A stretch of 43,536 nucleotides of DNA from Sphingobacteriia bacterium (GTDB taxonomy: Bacteria > Bacteroidota > Bacteroidia > Bacteroidales > UBA7960): contig JAABRR010000033.1 in NCBI GenBank assembly GCA_011390785.1, positions 1-43,536 of the forward strand, read 5' to 3'. The position numbers and the translations under genes are program-made. The notes beneath the pieces were generated by a model, which did not search any database, was not told where the DNA came from, and saw only the letters and a list, made by a program, of their open reading frames with translations. Shown here piece by piece: positions 15,582 to 23,070 of the stretch; position 1 is the first letter of the stretch, and each line of letters opens with the position of its first letter.

Positions 15582-16583
15582 TTATTCATTCTCAATTCCT
15601 ACATAATACAAATCAAACCCTCCTAAACCGCCTGCCTTGTTTGATGAAAAAACCATCATTGTTTGGGTCAGAGAAACACCTTCATTAATTAAAATGGGCC
15701 TGAATTCGTCAAATTCAGTATTAATCTTTTCTCCAAAATTAATGGGTTCGCCCCATTCTTCGTTTTCAAAGATGCTATAATACAAATCGTAGCCACCAAA
15801 ACCGCCATCTCTGTTGGATGCAAAAACCATTTTGTTTTCAAAAATGAAAGGACATTTATCATCTGCACTGCCCGACAATGAGCTGTCTCTAAATACTTCG
15901 TGGTTTGATTTATCTGATAGCATCAATTCAATGTCCATTTCCGGGTTCACATTCACAAAATAGAAATCAAAATCGTTTCCATTCCTGTTTGAGCAAAAGT
16001 AAATCCTGGTTTTATCAGAATTGAAGGTTGGATACATATCTTCAAAGTCGGAATATAAGAATTCAACTTCGCGGGGTTCAGAAAAAGATGCATCAGTTCT
16101 GTTTGAAACGAAGCTTATTTGAGAATTCCCGGTTACATCGGTAGAATATAACAAAGTAAAATTGAATTCATTTCCACTATAACCAGGCACCAGATTTGGG
16201 CCAAATTCATTTCCTGCAGTTTTTATTTTATCCAACCCGGCTTTAATAATTTCATAATCGTCCATATAGATTCCCCAATTGCCATATTCATTTGTAACAT
16301 TTAACTTGCCCGATGTTTTATCAAAGTTTACATTCATGGGATGATAAATAATATCAAATTGATTTCCCGCACTATTTCTGTTTGTAGAAAAGCAAAATGG
16401 AATTAAATATCCCAAACTGGGTGCTGTTGAATTGAAATCATCGTACTCAGTATTGAAATCAGTCAGATTCACGGGCGTTTCAGGAAGACTGCCATATTCA
16501 TACCTATGACCATTGTTAATCTTTTCGCACGATGTTAAAATAATCGATTCAATGAGTATCAATATTATGGCTAAGCTTCTCAT
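15582..16583 (-). CDS. PD40/TolB-like beta-propeller lipoprotein
   Basis: A 333-residue protein with a lipoprotein signal (TSC, Cys19). Repeated blades show the WD40-like PD40 pattern: YPTFNSDKTRIYFCSNRNGN, CPFIFENKMVFASNRDGGFG, and QTMMVFSSNKAGGLGGFDLY. Such propellers in Bacteroidota are periplasmic or surface proteins, often with OmpA or carbohydrate-related partners; no partner domain is present here. It lies 39 bases after the next lipoprotein gene on the same strand and is probably co-transcribed with it. Specific binding partner unknown. Confidence 0.8.
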   Translation of the reverse strand: MRSLAIILILIESIILTSCEKINNGHRYEYGSLPETPVNLTDFNTEYDDFNSTAPSLGYLIPFCFSTNRNSAGNQFDIIYHPMNVNFDKTSGKLNVTNEYGNWGIYMDDYEIIKAGLDKIKTAGNEFGPNLVPGYSGNEFNFTLLYSTDVTGNSQISFVSNRTDASFSEPREVEFLYSDFEDMYPTFNSDKTRIYFCSNRNGNDFDFYFVNVNPEMDIELMLSDKSNHEVFRDSSLSGSADDKCPFIFENKMVFASNRDGGFGGYDLYYSIFENEEWGEPINFGEKINTEFDEFRPILINEGVSLTQTMMVFSSNKAGGLGGFDLYYVGIENE

Positions 16584-16622
16584 TCTTATCTGTTTTTATA
16601 TATTGTACTAGGGCATTGTTGA

Positions 16623-17834
16623 CTATTCCCAGCTTATCTGTTTCGTAAATGTGGGAGTTTCCGTATTGTTTTCATAATACTCAATGGTTGCATTGCCTCC
16701 CCCATATTCCAGATGCATTAGCATACTCATTATTACATTCTGTCTTTGAGAATTCAGGGTAAACCCATTGGGATACTCATTGACTAATTCCCACCCACAA
16801 ATGGGCCCACCAATGCTTATATTTGAACCTATAACCCTAATTTTCAATGTTTTATTTAAAGGCGTAATGGCAGCCACCGAATAAGGGGCAGCCTGATAAA
16901 TGGTTACAGCAGGATTTAGAATGTTGGGGATTATTCCACCAGGTGCAGTAGCAGGGTCAGGTGATGCATTTTCGGGATAATAGAAGTCAGCATACAGGTA
17001 TTCGCTGTATTCTCCCTGAAATCTTGCTATATATTTTTCGAAATTGGGTATAGCAACGGATTGATCTAAATCGGCATATCGGTTTTCAACATTTTTGCGA
17101 ATATCGATTAAATTTAACTGGGAAATATTAAAAAGCAACGTATCAATTAACGCCCTGTCAGTTATTGATCCATCTGTGGCAAATTCAGACGCCAGCCTGG
17201 AAAGCAGTTGTGTTAATTCGGCAGTTAAAGCAGGTTTGTCATTCCATATTATTGTATGCCTTTGAAGCATAATAGAAAATGACAGCAGAACTGCATTAAT
17301 ATCTTCATTTACAGATATATCGAAATTATCAAAATCTGTTTCGACTGATTCTGCTACACCAAGAAATGCAAGGAATTCAAATTTTGCCTGGTCATTAGCC
17401 TCTTGAAAACTCAAACCTGCTGAAACCAAGGATTCAATTCGCCCTTTTATTAAATGAGTTAATACATTTATATTTACCAATTCCTTGCCTGATAAATCAG
17501 TTATTGCCTGTAACGATAAAGTTGCCGCGGAAAGTTCTCCGTAAATCTCGCTGAAATAAAATCCATTTGCCGTTAAAAGCGCAAAATCTGAATTTAATTC
17601 AATATTGCTCAACCTGAAACTACCGTCATCAGAGCCAATTGAAGTTGTAAAGGATTTACCAGTTTGTCCAAGGCCTGAATTCAATTCATTTAAAGTTACA
17701 CTGGTACCCGTAACAAAGGGCCCTTTTTGTGCTTTGCCCGAAATAGAGAAAACCTTTGGGGGTTTGTCATCCTTTTCGCAGGAAACAAATATTCCTACAA
17801 CCAGTAACAATAGTAAAATGGCAATTTTTTTCAT
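16623..17834 (-). CDS. hypothetical surface lipoprotein with an N-terminal beta-sandwich-like segment
   Basis: A 403-residue protein with a lipoprotein signal (VSC, Cys19, followed by EKDDKPP). Residues about 30-110 carry SGKAQKGPFVTGTSVTLNEL and DGSFRLSNIELNSDFALLTA, a carboxypeptidase-regulatory-like pattern found in secreted proteins. The middle (110-260) is mostly helical and begins INVLTHLIKGRIESLVSAGL. The C-terminal 110 residues are beta-rich and unrecognised. It leads a two-gene unit with the PD40 lipoprotein downstream. I cannot assign a function; envelope location is the only firm inference. Confidence 0.7.
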   Translation of the reverse strand: MKKIAILLLLLVVGIFVSCEKDDKPPKVFSISGKAQKGPFVTGTSVTLNELNSGLGQTGKSFTTSIGSDDGSFRLSNIELNSDFALLTANGFYFSEIYGELSAATLSLQAITDLSGKELVNINVLTHLIKGRIESLVSAGLSFQEANDQAKFEFLAFLGVAESVETDFDNFDISVNEDINAVLLSFSIMLQRHTIIWNDKPALTAELTQLLSRLASEFATDGSITDRALIDTLLFNISQLNLIDIRKNVENRYADLDQSVAIPNFEKYIARFQGEYSEYLYADFYYPENASPDPATAPGGIIPNILNPAVTIYQAAPYSVAAITPLNKTLKIRVIGSNISIGGPICGWELVNEYPNGFTLNSQRQNVIMSMLMHLEYGGGNATIEYYENNTETPTFTKQISWE

Positions 17835-18150
17835 GGTGGCATAATTTTAAGTCCTGAAAAACACTTCTGTTTACTATGCTGAACACCTTATCCTTTTAAT
17901 TTTCCTATAGGCGGTAAATCATGGGGTTTTCCTTTCCCATGCTGCGCAAAAGTGGTTTATATTAATAGATACAATATTAACAAATATTTTTAAAAAAATA
18001 TATCGGATGTATTTTTTTTACATTTTTACCGCAGATGATAAAAGGATATTGGTAAAAGCAAGGATTCTGATTTGAAGCTAGGATTATAAAAATAAGCAAA
18101 ATTCAAATCCTTTTCTACATGGGACGAAGCATCAGAATTGAATTTTTGGT
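17835..18150. other. 316-base AT-rich intergenic region, no gene seen
   Basis: Contains the upstream region of the lipoprotein gene ending at 17834 and the downstream region of nothing on the plus strand. On the minus strand CACTTTTG near 17943-17950 is one base from the -7 consensus. AAGGATT at 18060-18066 and AATCCTT at 18106-18112, with TTTGAA and TTCAAA inside them, could pair as a long imperfect hairpin just beyond the CPBP gene, perhaps its transcription end. Confidence 0.35.
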
Positions 18151-18939
18151 TTAGTGTTTTCCTAAATCAATTAATGCCATAACCATTGCATTTATAAAAA
18201 CATGGAATAGTATCGAATATTTCATACCCAACCTTATCCTTATGTAACCAAGCGATAATCCATATATAAAAAAAGGTAATAAAATCAATGGTAAAAATAT
18301 TAAGTCATTTGTTCTGAATTCAAGATTATTTATATGCACTATAGCAAATAATGCAGCAACTATATAAAAGACTAATCCAGGTTTGGCATTCCAACCTGTT
18401 TTAATTCTATCCAGGTTTCTTTTAAAAAATTCCATCCTTACAATAAAGAAAAGAGTCCCAGTAATCAACAAAATATAAATACAATAAATCAACAGGTATG
18501 CAATATAAGAATTTGACACCCATAAAAATTGTGAGAGATAATCACCAAAAAGAATTCCTGCAAAAATTGAAATAGATATTGAAAGTAGTTTACTATCATA
18601 TTTTCCAAGAGCCAACCTAAAAGATAACTCTTCAGTAATTGGACCAATCAATACAACTGCTAACAGGAAATAAGGCCTATAGCTAACAAAATCTACTTTT
18701 ATTACTTCATAAACTAATGTTGTTTTTTGTATTGTTTCTCCTACTATCTCTAATTTTTGCAGAATATTCAATGGAATTGAAACAATTACTATTCCGAGAT
18801 ATGTTAATACAAGTACCTTAAACAAAATTAGAAGTTTGCTTTTAACTGCCTGGTCTGGCATTATTTCATAATCCGGTTGTTTAAGAAACAATAAAATATC
18901 TCGTCTTATTGATATTCGCTCCATACAATTTGTTTTCAT
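18151..18939 (-). CDS. CPBP-family intramembrane metalloprotease (CAAX-protease-like)
   Basis: About 262 residues from ATG 18939 (MKTNCMERISIRR); ATGs at 18957 and 18924 are alternatives. The protein has six to eight predicted membrane helices. The three family motifs are visible: EELSFR (EExxxR), FAIVH within ALFAIVHINN (FxxxH), and HVFIN near the C-terminus (HxxxN). These residues form the metal site of Abi/CPBP proteases, which cut within or near membranes. Bacterial members act in bacteriocin self-immunity and in processing membrane proteins. Nothing around it points to a bacteriocin, so the substrate is unknown. Confidence 0.85.
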   Translation of the reverse strand: MKTNCMERISIRRDILLFLKQPDYEIMPDQAVKSKLLILFKVLVLTYLGIVIVSIPLNILQKLEIVGETIQKTTLVYEVIKVDFVSYRPYFLLAVVLIGPITEELSFRLALGKYDSKLLSISISIFAGILFGDYLSQFLWVSNSYIAYLLIYCIYILLITGTLFFIVRMEFFKRNLDRIKTGWNAKPGLVFYIVAALFAIVHINNLEFRTNDLIFLPLILLPFFIYGLSLGYIRIRLGMKYSILFHVFINAMVMALIDLGKH

Positions 18940-18964
18940 CAGCATTAAAACTGACAATTTATGG

Positions 18965-19087
18965 CTACTCGAAGGAAGGAATACAAACTTCTACACTTTC
19001 TGCGATGTGCAGATCAATGAATTTACCACCCTTCTGTTCATCCGTCTTGGTGCTTTTAGATTTTGGTAGTATGAAATTGAGTTGCAT
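18965..19087 (-). CDS. possible 40-residue ORF upstream of the CPBP gene
   Basis: Minus strand ATG 19087 to TAG 18967-18965: begins MQLNFILPKSKSTKTDEQKG and ends ESVEVCIPSFE. The composition is like a soluble protein, and a second stop follows two codons later. I do not recognise it; it could be a real small gene or the remains of one. It ends 26 bases before the CPBP start, so it might be a leader ORF. Confidence 0.3.
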   Translation of the reverse strand: MQLNFILPKSKSTKTDEQKGGKFIDLHIAESVEVCIPSFE

Positions 19088-19236
19088 TGGGTTTGTCAAA
19101 TATAATGATAAAACTTTGTGTATTTATAATTTCAGTTATAAAATCTGGTAAGCAAAGGATGATTGAAAAATGCCACTCTACTAATGGATAAGGCAGAAGA
19201 GCGTTAGGCAGTGGCACAACTTGCTCCGGCAAAAAT

Positions 19237-19605
19237 TTATCTCCAAATTCCAATTATTAAGCCCATTACAACAAAACTGACAGTAACATAGCCCCCATGA
19301 ATAAGCATATACTTTGTTGATTTTCGTTCAAATTGCCCAATAATAAAAATGGACAAGGCTACCCATCCAAACCCTGCCAGGAAACCAGCAATTGCTCCCC
19401 AACCTGCTGTGGTAGTGGCATCGTTTAAAAACATTGCCAGGTTAAAGGCCATTACGATTGAATAAAGAAATGTGAAGCCAAAAATCCTGGGCATATTTCC
19501 TTTTTTCAGATCTTCATCTGTAAAATTGTTTTCTTTCATCCATGCCTTACCAAAAAGTAAGGGTGAATACCAAAGACCACCAATTAAAAAATTAGATAGC
19601 GCCAT
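19237..19605 (-). CDS. DUF1761-family membrane protein, apparently missing its N-terminus
   Basis: A 122-residue membrane protein with about four helices. It contains LSNFLIGGLWYSPLLFGKAW, KENNFTDEDLKKGNM and GFLAGFGWVALSIFIIGQFE, characteristic of DUF1761. Relatives usually begin about 10-15 residues earlier, with a helix such as NWLAVLVAA before the LSxFxxGGLWYS segment. Here the only ATG falls directly before ALSNF, and the frame upstream meets TAG. The ATG itself lies within sequence that reads as a protease fragment on the other strand (19600-19980). The gene therefore seems to have lost its start at a rearrangement and may not work. Function of the family is unknown. Confidence 0.7.
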   Translation of the reverse strand: MALSNFLIGGLWYSPLLFGKAWMKENNFTDEDLKKGNMPRIFGFTFLYSIVMAFNLAMFLNDATTTAGWGAIAGFLAGFGWVALSIFIIGQFERKSTKYMLIHGGYVTVSFVVMGLIIGIWR

Positions 19606-19980
19606 GGCAGATTCAATGCCTATAAAGCTCTTCTACTTGCCAATACCTCAGTGGATGTACAAAATCAGATCACTCCCGAAGAAAGGCTTTTCCCTAATCT
19701 GGTCAGTGATTTTCTTCATATTGAGACAACTGAACCCAATTCCCATATCCAGATTCTTGATATTACCGGTAAAGTGATTAACCAGCAACAACTCGCACCC
19801 TACAATGGTATAATAGACATTACTGGTTTTAAATCTGGTATTTATCTCATTAGAGAAAGAATTAACCGGATTTCGGCTATTCGTTTTATTTTAACTTATA
19901 GCAATGCATTGTTTATCATTATATTATTCGTGATAATTTTTGACATTCGTGGCAAAATACACTTTTGGGAGCAGATTTAG
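19600..19980 (+). pseudogene. 3' fragment of a T9SS-secreted subtilisin-like (S8) protease
   Basis: The open frame from 19600 reads RHGRFNAYKALLLANT, then a linker, then FPNLVSDFLHIETTEPNSHI, QILDITGKVIN, IIDITGFKSGIYLI and RFILT. GRxNAYKAL is the usual last helix of subtilase catalytic domains, and the remainder is a type A sorting domain for the type IX secretion system (PNPxxDxLxI, LDxTGKxV, GIYLI patterns). The catalytic domain is absent: the frame closes at TAG 19597-19599, and the DNA on the other side belongs to DUF1761. After about 19890 the frame runs on into unrelated sequence. It is a dead tail, and evidence that the lineage uses T9SS. Confidence 0.7.
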
Positions 19981-20095
19981 CATTGAAATTATTCGATTCA
20001 GGTGCATTTATTTCCCCTATCTGTCTGATTGCCTGCAGAACTTCCTGAATACTCGCAGAGAATTGGTTGATGCAATTATCAATTTCACTATTCAT
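19919..20095 (-). CDS. possible 58-residue ORF, unrecognised
   Basis: Minus strand ATG 20095 to TAA 19921-19919. The sequence begins MNSEIDNCINQFSASIQEVL and continues QAIRQIGEINAPES, an amphipathic helix pattern, then ends with two cysteines in VFCHECQK. It follows the outer membrane-type gene at 20111 by 15 bases on the same strand, so it could be co-transcribed. It overlaps the run-on end of the protease fragment. I cannot assign a family, and it may be the remains of a gene. Confidence 0.3.
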   Translation of the reverse strand: MNSEIDNCINQFSASIQEVLQAIRQIGEINAPESNNFNAKSAPKSVFCHECQKLSRII

Positions 20096-20110
20096 CTGGG
20101 GCAGCGATGC

Positions 20111-21373
20111 TTAAAATTTTAAACCTATTAAAAGAGAACCTATGGTAGTACTATATTCATACGGATAATAAAAATCAGCCAATAAAACATTGTAGTTGAC
20201 ACGTTTATTTAGGTTATCTACAACCAGACCATTCAGAGAATAAAACCTGATGTTGCTAACCAATGAAAACTTTGGGCTCAGCTTATATTCTGCGCCTATG
20301 TCGAAAAACCATCCTCCCTTTTGACTAAAATGGGCGGCATAATCATCAGAATCGTCTATTACAACTTTCGATGAAACAACAAAACTGGTGTTTTTACCAA
20401 AACCAATTGACGGTGAAATTAATTTATTTTGAAACATTTCATATTTCAACATCAATACCAGCCCAAGCTGTCTGTATTTAACTCCTATATAATTAAACCC
20501 TGTAAGGTTATTATATTGCTGAGAATAACTTATGAGGGAAGTGTTTAATTCCGTTTGAAGAACCAGTTTATCACTTAGCAAGGTTATGGGAAGATCATAA
20601 AAAACACCGATGGGGTTAGATATTAATAAACCAGTTTTAGGGTTTACTTCATCAATAGAATCCGAAAGGAGGTTGATGTGGTTAAAAGACACACCCGAAT
20701 AAAATCCAAATTGTGGTCTTCCTATATCCAGGTCTTTTTTATACTGAATACAATCCCGCCCGCAGGTTTCTATTATGTAGCTTTCTGTAATATTGATCAA
20801 CGCCTTTTTGTTATATTTAACATTATACAGGTTGTTACGCACTTGTCTGCTATCAATAAACAAGGAACGCAAAGTATCCTTATAGACCTGGGTTTCGACC
20901 TCATATTCATGCCAGTGGCTGGGTATGTTTATATTTTCCTTGAGCGGAGATAGCCCAATTTTCTCGTTTGAAAGATTGATTAAAAGGCTGTCAGTTTTTT
21001 GAATGTAAAAGTTTCTGTCTTTGTTATTCCAGTAATATAACAGATCTACCTTGCCCTTTACAAGAACTTCTACGAATAAGTTTTTATACTCATTGTCAAT
21101 AAAAAGTTCTTCAGATTGGTAAAATTTCTCTCCAATGATCATGTAAGCCCTAATATCGCCCGGATAAAATACCTCCCGCTTGTTTTCATTATCCTTTTTA
21201 AAGAAACATGCTTTTGAATTTCTGATACCTCCCCTATCCTTCACCAGCCCCCACAGGGTGTCATTATCATTTGTTATAATCCATCCTTCTTTATAATCAA
21301 AACCAAACTGACCTTTGGCTGTAACAACTGATAAAATTAACAGAAGTAAAGTGATCCTTAATTTAGCTGCCAT
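20111..21373 (-). CDS. outer membrane beta-barrel-type protein, first of a tandem paralogous pair
   Basis: A 420-residue exported protein (signal peptide ending AKG-QFG, near residue 21). The N-terminal third has KEGWIITNDNDTLWGLVKDR and YPGDIRAYMIIGEKFYQSEE, a soluble region seen in many Bacteroidota hypothetical proteins. A Cys pair, CGRDC (about 204-208), marks the end of this region. The last 180 residues alternate strands with aromatic ends (FGFYSGVSFNHINLL to TIGSLLIGLKF), as in PorT-like or OmpA-like barrels, and end in Phe. It shares this plan with the gene 50 bases upstream (21424-22563). Function unknown. Confidence 0.72.
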   Translation of the reverse strand: MAAKLRITLLLLILSVVTAKGQFGFDYKEGWIITNDNDTLWGLVKDRGGIRNSKACFFKKDNENKREVFYPGDIRAYMIIGEKFYQSEELFIDNEYKNLFVEVLVKGKVDLLYYWNNKDRNFYIQKTDSLLINLSNEKIGLSPLKENINIPSHWHEYEVETQVYKDTLRSLFIDSRQVRNNLYNVKYNKKALINITESYIIETCGRDCIQYKKDLDIGRPQFGFYSGVSFNHINLLSDSIDEVNPKTGLLISNPIGVFYDLPITLLSDKLVLQTELNTSLISYSQQYNNLTGFNYIGVKYRQLGLVLMLKYEMFQNKLISPSIGFGKNTSFVVSSKVVIDDSDDYAAHFSQKGGWFFDIGAEYKLSPKFSLVSNIRFYSLNGLVVDNLNKRVNYNVLLADFYYPYEYSTTIGSLLIGLKF

Positions 21374-21423
21374 AGACTTTTGAATATTCGGGTTTATTTA
21401 AACAGTTTTTTTTTGCCTGGAGA

Positions 21424-22563
21424 TTAAAACATGATTCCCAACTGCAACAATGCAAGTCTGATCTCTTTAGGACCTCTTTTTCTTTCCGATAAATCTAACC
21501 TGGCTTTTGTGTTTCCGTACTGAACATTAAAATGTTGATACCTAACATTTGTAAATAAGGAAATTTTGGAACTTAATTTATAGTTTACCCCAAAATCGAG
21601 TAAAAGGCTACTCTTGTTGATTTTGTAATTATCACTGCTTAAATAATATCCTATTTCTGTTCCAATACCCATAAATGGAGAAAAATCTTTTGAAAAGAAT
21701 TCGTATTTAAGTAATAAAGGCATCGCAAATTTATCGTGTACTAACTGATTGTGCGAGAATTTTGAATAATTAAGCTCGGCCTGAAAAGAGAATCTTTCAT
21801 TAATGAGTTTAAAAGGATGATTAAAGAAAATACCAACGGGGAAAGTTGTTTGAAAATCAGGATCAGTTTCGTAATTGCGAATAAAATTTGTTCCCACATA
21901 AAAACCAAACTTATCTTTTATCCTGTACAGATCCTTTTCAAATGTAACGCAAGTATCTTTCGCACAATCACCTGTTATACAATTCTTTGTATATTTTATC
22001 AGTGATTTATGATTATATTCCAAACGTTTCAGCTGGTATAACAAATCGGTATTATAGCCACACAATGAATACAAAGTATCTTTATATAGCAGGTGGTCTA
22101 TTTCGTATGATGTCCATAAAAGATAGAAATTACCTAAGGGGCTTGGGGTGGTAAACCGTTCATTGATAAGCGGGATTAATTCGTTGTTGTTTTGAATATA
22201 ATACCTGATTTCATCATTCTTATAAAAATGGAGGAGATTTACATCTCCTTCTACCAACACCTCCAAAAAATAATTTTCAAATTTATTCTTATGAAATATT
22301 TCCTGTTTGATAAAGTATTTTTCTCCAAAAATTAAATATGACTGAATATCTTCCGGGTAGAATTTTATTGTTTTAGCACTTTTATTTTCCTTAAACAAGC
22401 AAACCTTTGTACTTCTCAACAATCCATTATCCCTTATCAGCCCATACAAGGTGTCATTATTTGAGGTTATAACTCTTCCTTCCTTAAAATTTACCTGGCC
22501 TAAAACACTTCCTATTGAAAGATGAGTTATTAAAACCAAAATAATTATTCGTTTACTTTTCAT
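21424..22563 (-). CDS. outer membrane beta-barrel-type protein, second of a tandem paralogous pair
   Basis: A 379-residue exported protein (signal ending VLG-QVN). The N-terminal region repeats the pattern of its neighbour: KEGRVITSNNDTLYGLIRDN, FYPEDIQSYLIFGEKYFIKQ, and a cysteine cluster CITGDCAKDTC (about 196-206) before the barrel. The barrel section starts KFGFYVGTNFIRN and ends LLQLGIMF, with a terminal Phe. It lies 50 bases from its paralogue on the same strand, presumably one transcript made by gene duplication; divergence is high, so the duplication is old. Role unknown. Confidence 0.72.
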   Translation of the reverse strand: MKSKRIIILVLITHLSIGSVLGQVNFKEGRVITSNNDTLYGLIRDNGLLRSTKVCLFKENKSAKTIKFYPEDIQSYLIFGEKYFIKQEIFHKNKFENYFLEVLVEGDVNLLHFYKNDEIRYYIQNNNELIPLINERFTTPSPLGNFYLLWTSYEIDHLLYKDTLYSLCGYNTDLLYQLKRLEYNHKSLIKYTKNCITGDCAKDTCVTFEKDLYRIKDKFGFYVGTNFIRNYETDPDFQTTFPVGIFFNHPFKLINERFSFQAELNYSKFSHNQLVHDKFAMPLLLKYEFFSKDFSPFMGIGTEIGYYLSSDNYKINKSSLLLDFGVNYKLSSKISLFTNVRYQHFNVQYGNTKARLDLSERKRGPKEIRLALLQLGIMF

Positions 22564-22866
22564 ATTCTTTTACTAGTGTTAATATTTGTTTTAACCAATG
22601 AGTCATAAAACCTTTTATTTCTTTTTGCCCATTTAATCGTTTTCAATTTTTCGGATTGTTCCCCAAAAATATGCTAATTTATTTTTGGGAATAAAAGAAA
22701 ACCCGTTTTAATCTACATTCCATTACCATTTATTGTTTGGTAATCGTCGATTTAAGTAGTACTTGCAAGAAAACCTAACCAAAAATATTCATTTATCTTG
22801 AATTGTTTTCTGGAAAGTAAAAAATATCTAAAATAATTTGGCCCTGCTGAGAGAGTTTTTAGATCA

Positions 22867-23070
22867 TCAGATTTTTGTAGCATGCAGCGCTTTAAGTCCA
22901 TCGCGACAGGGAACAACAATAAGGTACTGTTTTGACGTCGATGAACCAGGGGAAGATGCTTTTGGAGATTTAAAATTCACGGAAATAACTCTTTTTGAAA
23001 TGGTTGAAAAAACGCCAGGAACTCCATCATTATTTAACACCCACTCTATATCCTGCTTAAAACTTCGTTC
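22867..23070 (-). other. 68-codon open frame continuing in phase beyond the helicase stop
   Basis: Directly after the TAG that ends the giant helicase (23073-23071) the same frame stays open to TGA at 22869-22867. It reads ERSFKQDIEWVLNNDGVPGV, then FSTISKRVISVNFKSPKA, and ends GLKALHATKI. There is no ATG in this frame. The composition looks protein-like, but I do not recognise it. It could be a former C-terminal extension cut off by the TAG, the remains of another gene, or chance. Confidence 0.3.
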
